Shown: positions 31,531-43,546 of the stretch, one piece after another
Position numbering within the stretch: position 1 is the stretch's first letter
Layout of the letters: the number at the start of each line of letters is the position of its first letter
Assembly (NCBI GenBank): GCA_037953625.1
Contig: CM075649.1
Location: 102,367,290 to 102,431,289, forward strand
Reading direction: 5' to 3'
Length of the DNA: 64,000 nucleotides
Source of the DNA: Crotalaria pallida
Lineage: Eukaryota > Streptophyta > Magnoliopsida > Fabales > Fabaceae
Made by a program: the position numbers and the translations under genes
The notes under the pieces: model-generated
Told to the model about the DNA's origin: nothing
What the model saw: only the letters and a program-made list of their open reading frames with translations
Database searches by the model: none

Positions 31531-33165
31531 ATGCGAAGCATCAGACTTGGGACACTAGTTCAATCAGGTCCTGAGATCGAGAGGACTTTTCGTATAAGAA
31601 TGAATAGAAGAAGGAGACAACAAAGACCTGAAAATCTAACAATGGCACATAATGAAAATCACACGCGAAGGATTATGGGACCCCTTCCATCAAAGGGCTA
31701 CAATCTAGTGTGGTCGTCCCACCCATTGAAGCCAACAACTTTGAGATTAAGATGAGCTTGTATGCGGTCCAGCATAATCAATTTGGAGGCTCACCTGTAG
31801 AAGATCCTACTGTCCATGTCGACAACTTCCTCCAATATTGTGACATTGTGAAGGCCAATGGAGTCTCATCTGACCATATCAGACTGAAGCTGTTTATATT
31901 TTCACTAAAAGGTGATGCACTTGCTTTGTTGGAGGCTTTTCCACAAGGTTACTTCACCGAATGGGACAATTTGGCACAGTACATCCTTACCCAATATTTT
32001 CCACCTGTGAAGACTGCAGAGTACAGAGGCCAGATCATGTCCTTCATGCAAAAAGAAGGAGAGACTCTTTATGATGCTTGGGAGCGATTTAAGTTTCCAT
32101 TGCGGAAGTGCCCTCATCATAAGTTTCCCAGACCTCTTTTGGTGCAAACTTTCTACAATGGTTTGACACTAGAATCTCAGATGAATCTTGACTCCGTCAC
32201 TAATGGTTCGTTCATAGATAAGAATGCAGATGAGGCATTTGATTTGCTTGACAAAATTTCTCTCAGCCGCAGGCGATATTCAAGAGAAAGATCATCTTCT
32301 ACCAAACCTTCTTCATCCACTGCAGGAGTGATCGAGACAAATGAATTGAAACATCTCTCCTCGTCTGATGCTTTGAGTGTGCTGGCTGGCAAAGTTGATA
32401 TTTTAACTAAGAAGATTGATATGTTGAATGTGAATGCTGTGAATGTGGCAAGTGCTATTTGTGAGATATGTGGTATTGCTGGTCATGTTGCTCAACATTG
32501 TCTATTGGTTCAACCTGTTCCTCAAGAACAGCCGACGGAAACTGTTGATTATGTCAACAATTTCAACCAGAGGACACATCCAAATCTTTCTTACAAGAGC
32601 AACAATGTTTTCAATCCTTCTGTTATTCCTAGACAGAAACCTCCTGGTTTCCCTCAAAGGACTATCAATCCACCATCTCCTCAAAAGTCCAACTTGGAGA
32701 TCATGCTTGAGAATTTTTTGATCAACCAAGAGAAGGCAAATTATGATTTCAGCTCAAGAGAAGGCAAATAATGATTTCAGCTCCTGGTTTGATTCTCAAG
32801 AGAAGCAACAATTTGCACAACAAATGACACAACAAGCAGCTCACAACAAGATGATAGAAACTCAAATTTCACAATTAGCAGCCTCATCTACAAGAGCTCC
32901 AGGCACACTTCCAGGCCAACCAGAGACAAATCCTAGTGAGCATTACAAGGAAATAATTCTAAGGAGTGGAAAAGTTCTTGAAATCCCAAGTAGCGAAGAC
33001 GCAGTGAATGAAAAGCTATCCCAGAAGAGAGAAGGAAAAGGTGTGGTTGATGAAAAATCTGAGGAGTCCACTTATACTCCTCCTGCCCCTTACAAGCCAC
33101 CTATTCATTTCCCTCAAAGATTGGCTAAAGTGAAGCTAGAGAAGCAGTTTGGCAAGTTCCTTTAA
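31531..33165 (+). pseudogene. gag, element C (frameshifts, 28-bp duplication)
   Basis: The N-terminus reads from ATG 31531 (Arg-rich, RMNRRRRQQRP) and shifts frame near 31705 into the Gag core: VVPPIEANNFEIK, then DNFLQYCDIVKANGV, ILTQYFPPVKTAEYR and ETLYDAWERFKFPLRKCPHH. A CCHC knuckle, CEICGIAGHVAQHC, starts near 32460. A 28-bp direct duplication (32728-32755 and 32756-32783) shifts the frame again. The end is at TAA 33163-33165, in the same frame as the downstream pol. Confidence 0.9.
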
Positions 33166-36100
33166 GTTCTGAAGAAGTTGTCTATCACCATACCATTCAC
33201 TGAAGCTCTACTACAAATGCCATCATATGCAAAGTTCTTGAAAGATATTATTTCCAACAAGAGGAAGCTTGAAGATTGAGAGACAGTGGCTTTGACTGAG
33301 GAGTGCAGTGCAATAATTCAAAATAAATTGCCTCCAAAGCTCAAAGACCCAGGTAGCTTTTCCATTCCATGCCTTATTGGGAATGTGTCTTTTGACCGCA
33401 GTTTATGTGATCTTGGGGCTAGTGTTAGCCTTATGCCTCTCTCAGTGCGCAAGAAGCTTGGTATTGGTGAGATGAAACCCACAAGAATTTCATTGCAATT
33501 GGCTGATCGCTCAGTCAAATTCCCAGTGGGTGTCTTGGAGGATGTTTCTATCAAGGTGGGTAACTTCTTTATTCCATTTGATTTTGTGATGCTTGAGATG
33601 GAAGAAGATACCTCCATTCTCATCCTCCTTGGAAGGCCTTTCTTGGCCACTGCTGGTGCTATTATTGATGTGAAGAATGATAAGCTTTCACTAACTATTG
33701 GTGAAGAGAAGGTTGAGTTTGATACATCAAATGTGGTCAAACAACCATCTCTTGGGGACTCATGCTGCAGAATAGATCTATTGCATCATGTGGTGACTGA
33801 CAAAACATTCAAGTACCACTCTAAAGATCCACTCGAGCGGTGCTTGGTTGGTGAGTGCTCTAATGAAGTTGATGATGCTGAAGCCGGCCGCTATGCTACA
33901 CTACTTGAAGCAAATCCACCTCTACCATCTCATAGGATTACATATGAGAAGCTGGAAGCTGAAGCCAAGTCATCATATTGGAAGGAAGACAAAGCACCAA
34001 AGGTAGAACTTAAACCTCTCCCTTCATTGCTCAGGTGTGAATTCCTTGGACCTAACTCTACATATCCAGTGATTGTTAATGCTAATCTAAGAAAGCTTGA
34101 AACTGAAAAATTACTTAGAGAGCTTAGGTTGCTTAGAGCAGTCATTGGATATACCATTAGTGATATAAAAGGAATTAGTCCTTCACTTTGCATGCATAGG
34201 ATATTAATGGAGGAGGGTTATAGGCCCTCCATTGAACCTCAAAGAAGATTAAATCCTATCATGAAAGAGGTAGTGAAAAAGGAAATACTTAAATTGCTTG
34301 ATGCTGGTGTGATTTATCCTATCTCTGATAGTGAATGGGTTAGTCCTGTGCAAATAGTACCTAAGAAAAGGGGAATGACTGTTGTGAAGAATGATAATAA
34401 TGAATTAATCCCCACTAGGACAGTCGCAGGATGGAGGATGTGTATTAATTATAGAAAACTAAACAAATCAACTAGAAAAGATCACTTCCCCCTCCCTTTC
34501 ATTGACCAGATGCTTGAAAGGTTAGCAAAGCATACACATTTTTGCTATCTGGATGGGCATTCGGAATTTCACCAAATCCCCATTCACCCTCAAGACCAAG
34601 AGAAAACAACTTTTACTTGTCCTTATGGCACATTTGCCTATAGAAGGATGCCCTTTGGTCTTTGTAATGCTCCTGCTACCTTTCAGCGCTGTATGACTGC
34701 TATCATCTCTGATTTTATTGAAAATAAAATGGAAGTTTTCATGGATGATTTCTCTGTTTATGGCACTAACTTTGATAATTGTTTGGCTAATCTTTCCAAA
34801 GTGTTGCAGAGATGTCATGAGATGAACCTGGTTTTAAACTGGGAAAAATGCCACTTCATGGTAAGAGAAGGTATTGTGTTAGGACACTTAGTGTCCGAAT
34901 GTGGCATAAAGGTAGATAGGGAAAAGGTTGAGGTAATTGAGAAAATGCCCCCACCCACTTCCCTCAAGGGAGTGCGGAGCTTTTTGGGGCATGCTGGTTT
35001 TTATAGAAGGTTTATCAAAGACTTTTCTAAAATTACTAAACCTTTGACTAATTTGTTGATTAAGGATATGTCATTTGATTTTAACCAGGATTGCCTAGAT
35101 GCCTTTTACAGGTTGAAGAAAGCTTTGATCTTTGCTCCTATCATTTAGGCACCTGATTGGAGTTTGCCCTTTGAGCTGATGTGTGATGCAAGTGACCATG
35201 CCATTGGAGCAGTGCTTCGACAGAGGAAAGAAAAGAATGTCCATTCCATATACTATGCCAGCAAGACCTTGGATGATGCTCAAGTCAACTATGCAACAAC
35301 TGAGATGGAGCTACTGGCGGTTGTCTTTGCCTTTGAGAAATTCAGCTCCTACCTTGTTGGCTTGAAGGTAATCGTCTACACTGATCATTCAGCAATCAAA
35401 TACTTGTTGAGTAAGAAGGATGACAAACCATGACTTATCAGATGGATCCTTCTTCTCCAAGAATTTGATCTTGAAATCAGAGACAAGAAAGGTGTTGAGA
35501 ATGTGGTTGTAGATCACCTCTCCAGATTGCCTCATAATCCTGATCTTGATGATACAGATGAGATGCCCATTGATGATTCTTTCCCCGATGAGCAGTTGTT
35601 GGCTCTTTCCAAGGTGGATGCTCCATGGTACGCAGACTTTGTTAATTATCTTGTTTGCGGAGTGCTACCACCTGAGCTGAGCTACCAACAGAAGAAGAAG
35701 TTCTTTTCTGATGTGAAGCATTACGTCTGGGAAGAACCTCTACTTTATAAGAGGTGTGCTGATGGTATATATAGAAGATGTGTTCCTGAAGAAAAAGTGG
35801 AGAATATCCTTTTCCACTATCATGCCTTTGTGTATGGTGGACATGCTAGCACCTCAAAAACATCTGCACAGGTCCTTCAATCTGGATTCTATTGGCCATC
35901 ATTGTTCAAGGACGCAAAGAAGTTTGTGCTCTCATGAGATGCTTGTCAAAGGACGGGTAATATCTCCATAAGAAATGAGATGCCTTTGAACAACATTCTT
36001 GAAGTGGAGATATTTGATGTTTGGGGAGTTGACTATATGGGACCATTCTCATCTTCATGCAATAACAAGTACATTCTTGTGGCAGTTGATTATGTGTCCA

Positions 36101-36919
36101 AGTGGGTGGAGACAATTGCATCTCCAACCAATGATGCCAGAACTGTGATCAAGCTCTTCAATCAGAGTCATCTTCCCCAGGTTTGGAGTTCCTAGAGCAG
36201 TTATTAGTGATGGAGGCTTGCACTTCATTGAAAGACAATTTGAGAGTCTCCTGAAGAAGTATGGGGTAACCCATAAGGTAGCTACTCCTTATCACCCTTT
36301 GACCAGTGGCTAAGTGGAGGTTTCCAATAGAGAAATCAAGAGTATTTTGGAGAGAATAGTGGCTAAATCCCGCAAGGATTGGTCTTTGAAGCTTGATGAC
36401 GCTCTTTGGGCATACCGCACTGCTTATAAAACTCCTATTGGTATGAACCCGTTCCGGTTGATCTATGGAAAGCCTTGCCACCTTCCTATTGAGTTAGAGC
36501 ACAAAGCTTTGTGGGCAATAAAGTTTCTCAACTTTGACTTGAAGGAAGTTGGTGAGAAGAGGAAGTTTCATCTTAATGAGTTGGAGGAGTTGAGGCTTGA
36601 TGCATATGAGAATGCCAAGATTTAAGAGGAGAATACAAAGCGTTGGCATGACAAGAGAATCCTTCGAAGGGAGTTCAAAGAGGGTGACTCTGTTTTACTC
36701 TTTAACTCTCGTTTGAAGCTCTTCCCAGGCAAGCTTAGGTCCAGATGGTCAGGACCATTCCGAGTGAAGCAAGTCTACCCTTATGGTGCTATAGAGGTGT
36801 GGAGTGAAGCCACTGGAGCTTTCAAAGTCAATGGACAAAGATTGAAGCACTACTTGATTGGAGAGCCTATTGAGGATGGGAACACACGGTCCCTTCTCAA
36901 TTTATCTGTCTCAGAGTGA
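33166..36919 (+). pseudogene. pol, element C: protease, RT, RNase H, integrase
   Basis: Protease: CDLGASVSLMP (Asp codon at 33409) and LLGRPFLATA. RT: LDGHSEFHQI and the FMDD box at 34738-34749. RNase H: MCDASDHAIGAVL. Integrase: HHCC region (about 35815-35945), VDYMGPF, a Ser-Asp-Gly motif near 36205, and a Glu in VEVSNREI. Stops: 35146 (TAG), 35431 (TGA), 35935 (TGA), 36310 (TAA), 36623 (TAA), and a frameshift near 36175. The longest intact stretch, 33286-35148, covers protease and RT. A GPFRVKQVYPYGAIEV tail ends at 36919. Confidence 0.92.
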
Positions 36920-37154
36920 TCACAGTGCGAGGTCAAGCTTAGGACCTTAAATAAGCGCTTCTTGTGAGGCAACCAAGTTTTAAATCGCGTTCATATTTTA
37001 TTTTGTTGATTTTTATGATTTTATTATGTTATATTACTGGGATTTCGTCTTTGTTTTGTAGGATTATGAGAGATTGCAGCAAAAAAGAGTTGATTTGGAG
37101 CGAAAAAAGAGTTGATTGGGGAGAAAATTGATGAATTTGAAGAACTGTGGGGAA

Positions 37155-37382
37155 GCCACGGTGTATACCATGGCCACGGAGATCTGAAAAAAAAAAGGAA
37201 GTTCAGAGAACCACGGGTTGGCCGTGGTACTTACCACGCCCGTGGTGCATGGTTCGTGATTTTGTCCAGTCTCATAGTAAACTCCACGGGCTGGCCGTGG
37301 CATGTGCCTCGCCCGTGGAGCTTGGACCTTACATCCCCAGGTCGCCACGGGCAAGTCATGGCGTATGCCACACCCGTGGCAA
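37155..37382. repeat. CCACGG/CCGTGG hairpin cluster upstream of the Athila extra ORF
   Basis: Four units have outer arms CCACGGG/CCCGTGG or close variants and inner stems that differ by unit: GGT/ACC, GTGGTA/TACCAC, GGCA/TGCC and TGGC/GCCA. The cluster is GC-rich within an AT-rich element and is followed by a pyrimidine-rich leader (37430-37920). Confidence 0.75.
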
Positions 37383-37429
37383 CGTTACCCTAGCTCGCAT
37401 TTAAAAAAAAATTAAATTCAAAATCAAAC

Positions 37430-37986
37430 CCCCCTAAACCCTAACCCACCGCCGCCCCACCCCCACCCCTTCTCTTCTTCTTCTTCTTTCTTCTTCCCTC
37501 CCCCAAACCACCTTTGCCTTCGACTCTTTCTCTCTCCACCAGCGACCCTCCCTTCTTCTCCCGTCGCAGTTCGACTCTCTCTCTCTCCCTAAGCCACCAC
37601 CGTGCCTTCTCACCCCTAACCCGACTTGACCCAACGCCGCCCTCTATCCCTCCTCCACCGGTTCTCTCTCTCCGCCCCAAACCCCTCCACTCTTTTTCTC
37701 CCTCTGTTCGACCCTCTCTCTTTCCACCCTCTCCCCACCACGACCACCAATCACCAATCCCACATCTCTACCACCCACCCTTTCTCCCTCTCTTTCTCCC
37801 TCCGCCGCCATAACCCAACCCACAAACCCTAACCCCAGCCACCACCAAGCGTGCCCCATCTCCAACCAGCCTTCTCACCCCTAACCCGACCCGACCCAGA
37901 CCTACCCTTCACCCCAAATTTGGTTTTCAGATTAAAAAAAACAAAATCATTCCTTGCTGCTGCTCTAAAAATAAAAGTGTCCAGCA
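37430..37986 (+). promoter_or_regulatory. Pyrimidine-rich leader before the Athila extra ORF
   Basis: About 500 bases rich in CTCTCTCC and CCACC lie between the hairpin cluster and ATG 37987. The region resembles the leaders inside the LTR promoters here. It suggests a separate transcription start for the extra ORF, which is inference only. Confidence 0.4.
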
Positions 37987-39162
37987 ATGTCCAGCAATTC
38001 ATCTTTACGCTCTAGAGGTAATAGAGTTCCTGCTCCCTCTGCTTATCCCTATGGTATTATTTTTGATTCTAACATTATTTTCCAAGAGGCTAGGTACACT
38101 ACATTAGTGAAAAGGTCCATTGTGCCTACGCGCTACATGGATGAAAATACCTTAGCTACTTTAGGGATTCTAGAGGATGTGCAGTGGATGGTTGATAGGG
38201 TAGGTTGGACTAGTTTTGTCACTAAAAAGAGTCTTACTTATCACCGAATTACCTTAGAATTTTTAAGCTCTGTGGATGTGAATGTGTTGTATGGTATAGG
38301 GTGCATCGAGGGTAAGATTAGCTTTTGGTTATTTAACACTAATTATGTCTTCACCCTCGCGGAGTTTAATCAACTCCTGCAGTTGCCTATAGGTGGTGAG
38401 CGCTGTTATCCTTCTGGATTTAATGAGCACAATTTTTGGCAGGAAATAGCCTATACTGAATTTGACCCTAACACCACCAAATCCACTCTCCTTCACAACC
38501 TCTTTCTTAGGTATGTGCACAGATTATTATCATACACCCTTTTCGGACGTGGTGAACCCGGTGGGGTTCGGTCCGATGAGTTGTTATTCCTTTGGGGTAT
38601 GCTCTATGGCGCGTCTCTTGATACCGGCTCTTATCTTGTTCGCCACCTCGATAAGGTTGGCAAAGCGCCGAAGGGAGACATTGTGGTTGGCGGCCTTATT
38701 ACCACTATTGCTCTTGCCCTTGGTCATGATGTTTCTGGCCTAGTTCCGGTCCCTGGAGGCACTCGTTTTAATCTAGCCACTTGCCTTCGTATGAATATGC
38801 TTGTAAAGCAAGGCGATGTTTATTGTCTTCGCCTCCATGGTGACCCTATTGCTTATCCTCTTCCTCATACTGCTCGCACCACTGTGCGAATCTCAGCCAA
38901 TTGGTGCTTTCCCACTCCTGTGGCGCCACCTCCTATGATGGAGGAGTTCATGATAGATCCACAGCCTTTGGCTGAGGAGGCCCCTGAGGATACCCTTGGC
39001 CCCTCTAGCTCTTCTCCACCTCCTCCTTCTCGCGCTGAGTTTGTCGAACTCCGCTCTGAATTAGCAAGGATTGCCTCTATAGTTGAGGAATCCAATAGGA
39101 TGCAGCGAGCCATGTATGACTGGCACATTTCTCAGGGTCACTTCCCTGATCCCACACTATAA
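37987..39162 (+). CDS. Athila extra ORF (ATHILA ORF-1-like), intact
   Basis: A 391-codon frame from ATG 37987 to TAA 39160-39162 has no stop or shift, unlike gag-pol of the same element. It lies at the envelope position of Athila-type elements, but I see no signal peptide or convincing transmembrane helix. A globular part (YMDENTLATLGILEDVQWMV; FWLFNTNYVFTLAEFNQLLQLP; WGMLYGASLDTGSYLVRHLD) resembles the plant retrotransposon ORF1 family. A Pro/Ser-rich linker and a short C-terminal helix (VELRSELARIASIVEESN) follow. It acts presumably in the nucleus or cytoplasm; its role is unknown. The ATG at 37987 has an A at -3, and a shorter CT-rich leader precedes it. Confidence 0.75.
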   Translation: MSSNSSLRSRGNRVPAPSAYPYGIIFDSNIIFQEARYTTLVKRSIVPTRYMDENTLATLGILEDVQWMVDRVGWTSFVTKKSLTYHRITLEFLSSVDVNVLYGIGCIEGKISFWLFNTNYVFTLAEFNQLLQLPIGGERCYPSGFNEHNFWQEIAYTEFDPNTTKSTLLHNLFLRYVHRLLSYTLFGRGEPGGVRSDELLFLWGMLYGASLDTGSYLVRHLDKVGKAPKGDIVVGGLITTIALALGHDVSGLVPVPGGTRFNLATCLRMNMLVKQGDVYCLRLHGDPIAYPLPHTARTTVRISANWCFPTPVAPPPMMEEFMIDPQPLAEEAPEDTLGPSSSSPPPPSRAEFVELRSELARIASIVEESNRMQRAMYDWHISQGHFPDPTL

Positions 39163-40640
39163 CCCTTTCCTCTTCTTGAGTTTTTGTTCCACATTGGGGA
39201 CAATGTAGACTTTAAGCTTGGGCGGGTGCATTGCATTTTGCATATTAGTTTAGGACCATGTATTGTTCTCATTCATTTATCACGCATTTTTTTTTATTTC
39301 AAATGCATATAAAAAAAATTCATTCATTTTTCATGCATTTGACTGACTCATTATCTAGGCAATTTGACTTATATCTGTTTCGACTTGCACTGAATGTGTT
39401 TCCTTAAGAATATTATTTTTGAAAAGTGACTTAGCCTATGATGATATGCTTGTTTGGAAAGATGGTTGCATGAATAATCATTAGAATATTGATAATTGGC
39501 TGAAACTTATTGTGATTCTTGCTCTTCATTAAATTAGCCAATAAATGTGAGTTTTGAGCCTAACAGGGGTAACACATAATAAATATTTTTTAAACCCCTC
39601 TTCTTTCTTGATATTGAGTGATGTTCACTTTGATTGTGAATTCTAGAACTTGACCTATGACCATCTTGAGACTGATAATTGTTTGCATGCATGAATATGA
39701 TAAAGGCACTGAGGACTGTTTTCTGGCCTTCAACAATTTTGATAAACACTTTCCCTTAGTTTCTCATTTTGAGCCTAATAAAATAATTGTTTTCCTTGGT
39801 ACCCTTTGGATTGTGAATGGTGCAATTGAGAGAGTAGTTCTTTGGATGAGATGTTATAGTGTTGATATTGAGCTTAAAGCATTTAATGCATTCTCTTTAT
39901 CTCTCTTCTAAAAGAAAAAAATGAAATAATTGAGTGTCAGGTACCCCTTTTGAGAGCAGGTAATTGCTTATTGGGGAAATACTTGATATGTGAAAAAAAA
40001 TATAAAGGAAGAGAATAGAGAGAATGAAAAAAAAGGGAATGAAAGATCATAAATTTTTAGAGTTGATATGTAACTACAGTGATTATATGCTCCATTCATA
40101 ATTCAAGGGGATATTGTGTTTATGGTTACATTATTATAGCCCTTTGCGTGATCCTTTGTTTCTTATACCCCACCTGACATCATTAGCCATGGCCTCATTA
40201 CAATCTAATTAAGACCTTTTGATTCTTTCATGCATTCAGTAGTTTTAGTGGAGATTTTGGTCTATGGTCAAGCTTATGGTAATTCACTTTCATTGATGAA
40301 CTTGAGTGATATGTCTTTACCCTCTTATACACATTGAGAGAAGGTGAGTGGAGTGACCCCTTTTAGTGATGAGCAATGTTGTGATAAATTTAAGGTTCTA
40401 ATTTAAGGTTCTAATTTAAGGTTCTAATTGACTTTTGATTATTTCATGATTGGTTAGTGGATGTTAGTTTGGGAGAATTGCAGGTTTTGTCACTTAATAG
40501 AAGTTGTTTTGAGGAAGTTGTGTTTTTGTGCATGTCATTATTGGATTGCGTGTGTTGTTGCCTAGGTGATGAGTTGGTTTGCATTCATATAGGATTCATT
40601 CATTGCATTGCATGTTTTGCTTAGGGACAAGCAAAGGATC
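39163..40640 (+). other. 3' untranslated region of element C, no gene
   Basis: AT-rich sequence from the extra ORF to the polypurine tract. It includes a triple direct repeat around AAGGTTCTAATTT at about 40391-40429. Short frames lack any domain. Confidence 0.6.
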
Positions 40641-40655
40641 AAGCTTGGGGGAATT
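40641..40655 (+). other. Polypurine tract, element C
   Basis: AAGCTTGGGGGAATT directly precedes the 3' LTR start TGATGTG. Confidence 0.8.
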
Positions 40656-41887
40656 TGATGTGTGCGTAGCATTCATATTATTTTCCTATCAGTTTGTATT
40701 TATTTTAATATTTATTTAGGTATTTTATTTTAATTTAGCATGCATTTAGTTCATATTTCACTTGGGAAAGGTTTTTGGTGTTTTTGATGTGCAGGTTACA
40801 ATTTGGAGGCTTGGAGCTTTGGAAAGTAAAGAATTTATCATTGGCAAAATATTAAAGAGTTTTTGGGAGAAATTGTATAGAAAAAAAAAAAAGAGATTTG
40901 GGGGATTTGAGAAAGAAGATAAGTCATTGGGCCTAATTAATCAATTTGGGCCCAAATTTGGAAAAGGTAGCAGATAACTTGTAAAAAGATAGAAACCCTA
41001 GTAGATTAGATTTTAATTAAAAGATTAGATTTGATGAGAAGATATAAAATTAGAAAACAAGGATTAAAGGTACAACACAACATATCTCTCTGAAGGAAGA
41101 ACTGGAAGGCTATTGAAGACAGAAGAAATTCTCCTCCTCTCAACTTTTGGTTAGTCCTACTTTATTATGTCATTCTTATTTTTTAATTTGTATCATGAAC
41201 ATGAGTAATGAGTAGATTCCCTTTTTCTGAGGATTAGGATTAGCCCATAGAGGCAGTAACATGAGGATTTGATATTTTACCTTTTATTTATGCTAGATTC
41301 TATTTTTATTTAATTTTGGTGTGCTTAATGCTTTTGGTTGTGTAGAGCTCCACAATTACATGATCTCAGATAGTAAGGGAAGTACCAAAAGGTGAACCTT
41401 AGTATTAGAAAATACCAAAATTGAACTTAGGAACTTAAATCACGAAAGCAGTTTTAATTCCTGAGGGGATTCCCTGAATTATCATAGAACTTAATGGATT
41501 TAATGTACCCTTATTATCACGAAAGTAGAAATTAGGCCTCATTAGGTACGTTGCTAAGACTCTGAAAGGAGCTAGTATTCTACATTAGGATAATTCACCC
41601 TAAAAAATAAATCTAGCTAAATAAAAGAGATATCACTAAAGATTGTCAATGCGGATATGTGGTGAAACTAATCCTTGGAAATTTTCCAATCCAAATCTCA
41701 ATCCAATCTTTTAGATTTTATTTTATTTTATTTTACCCAAAAATCAATCTCTAAATTTTATTTTTAATTTTCTACTAATCCGGTTTAGATAATTGGTGCT
41801 TATAATTTGTTGGTATTTAATAACAAAATCCCTGCTGATACGATACTTTTTATTACTACGATAACCTATGTGCTTGCGGGGCTATCA
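40656..41887 (+). repeat. 3' LTR of Athila element C (1,232 bp)
   Basis: TGATGTGTGCGTAGC...GGGGCTATCA, collinear with 30174-31402. It is followed by GTCGG, the near-match of the left flank. Confidence 0.92.
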
Positions 41888-43154
41888 GTCGGTCACCTCT
41901 AGCCAACAACACTGACACCTTTGTGTTCGCCACCCTCCAACAAGACCCCCTCTGCCGTCTGAATGCTTGCTACCATCCATGTCGTTCATTTTCTTCTTTG
42001 TCCCTTTGCATCTGCCTCCGTTCGATTCACGACCTTTCGGTCCCTACCAGCCTACACCACCACCACAACCAGCTTTGTCATTGAAATCTGACCCGGAATC
42101 TGGCGGCCTCCCCATGCACCGCCTTCGTGCCTCTTTTCCTACTAGTCTCCCTCGCGCCTGGGTGAAACGGGTTAGGTCAATCCGTTTTCACCTGATCCTG
42201 CCCAACCCACTCTAACAACCCCTCTAAGATCCAGTCAAGCCCCGATTCGTGGCCTATCCATTTTCCAACCCACTTTCTTCAGCCGACTCAACCTGACACT
42301 AGCCCAACCAGAAATCGGTTCAACCAATGAATTGAATCGGCCCAACAAGAAGTCGGTTCAGTAAATGAACCAGATCGGCCCAACTAGAATTTTGACCAGA
42401 CCATCCTTAAGGTTTTTTAAACCGTTCTTTCCGTTTTTCCAGTCAGTTTTCGCTAATTCCACCTCGATAATTCATTTTTGGCTCTTTATTGAAGAAGTCC
42501 AATTTGTTTGCTCAATTCCATTGCCTTTAGATCAATTTTGCCTAATCCCCAGTGTTGCCTTCAAATCAGTTCTGCTTGATACCAGAGTTATCTTCGCGTG
42601 ATTCCATCCCAGATGCAATAAGGTTCCATCCCGGATGCAGTTTTGTCGTATTGTTTACTCGTTTCCGTTTTCAGTTTTGGGTTGTAAACTGATATTGGTG
42701 TTTATTCTGGTCTTGTCACGAGCTAAGGACACCCACCCTACGGAAGGGCATGCGAAAGACCTGCCATGACCTTTAGTAGGATCTTGACGACGTGGTCTGA
42801 CCTTGGATCACATACGACAGAAGATCCTAATCCCGGAAAAGTAAATACTAGCTCAGAGAAGCCCTGGACAGCAAATAAGTAGTGAGACTTATTCACTACT
42901 AACTCAATCTTAAAAAGATAAGGATACGTTATTAGGGACTAATGGCAGATTATCCTCATATTATCAACAATAATAGAAGATTATCCATTATCTCGTTAGA
43001 GATAAGATCACACGAAGATTACTCTCAGATATAGAAGATTTATCAAGAGAATACATTAGACTTGGAAACTTTCCAAGTCCTATAAATACCATTCTCATGC
43101 AAGAGGTTGAATCATCCAATATGCATCACTATACACAAAGTATAGCCTCATATA
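41888..43154. other. Older host or transposon sequence split by elements C and D
   Basis: It continues the sequence left of element C. A Pro-rich, GC-richer stretch (41930-42300) has no recognised domain. Tandem-like AAGTCGGTTCA/ATCGGCCCAAC motifs lie near 42310-42395. TATAAATACC at 43081 could be a TATA box of an unidentified LTR that may begin near TGTCACGAGC at 42714; no matching end or target duplication was found. Confidence 0.4.
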
Positions 43155-43523
43155 TGTAACACCCTATCTTAATTAACGCACTAATTTCCCCGATAGATTT
43201 GGTGACTTGAAAATTTCTTTTGACAACTCTTAGTTAATTAGTATGCTTATAAAAATCTCTGTAAAATCGGACGGAGTTTACTCTGTTTTATGGACATTCC
43301 AAAAATATGAGTTCTGCCTTAAAAACCTGTTTTAACATTTTTACATAATCAGCCGTATGCCAGCAGGGCAAAATATAATACATTACATTCAAATACATCA
43401 TTTCCAAAATAATAATTAAGTTATAAAATAGTTTAATCTCCGAAAGACAATACTTAATATTTATATACACCAAAAGCCAAAGTTTTAATTCTCGGATCAG
43501 CATAATATCACACCCCTAATATT

Positions 43524-43546
43524 CACACTCCACGTTGTGGAGTGTG
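43524..43546 (-). promoter_or_regulatory. U5 hairpin, left LTR of element D
   Basis: 10-bp perfect arms (CACACTCCAC and its complement) with a 3-nt loop, next to a diverged GCCGAGCAGG box. Identical to 52609-52631 in the right LTR. Confidence 0.7.

Larger units (their letters stand above)
30174..41887 (+). mobile_element. Element C: complete Athila-lineage element (11.7 kb)
   Basis: Two similar LTRs (30174-31402 and 40656-41887) enclose an Asp-tRNA primer site, gag, pol, an extra ORF and a polypurine tract. Flanks are ATCGG (30169-30173) and GTCGG (41888-41892), a target duplication with one change. Primer type, gag and RT sequences and the extra ORF downstream of pol all fit Athila. gag-pol is broken at many points; the extra ORF is open. 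Confidence 0.93.

Noticed and set aside
37428..37446. CCCTAAACCCTAACCC, telomere-like repeat
   Set aside because: Only two units in a C-rich leader; too short to be an interstitial telomere.
42714..43154. LTR starting TGTCACGAGC with TATAAATACC
   Set aside because: No matching end, target duplication or second copy found; left as a note only.
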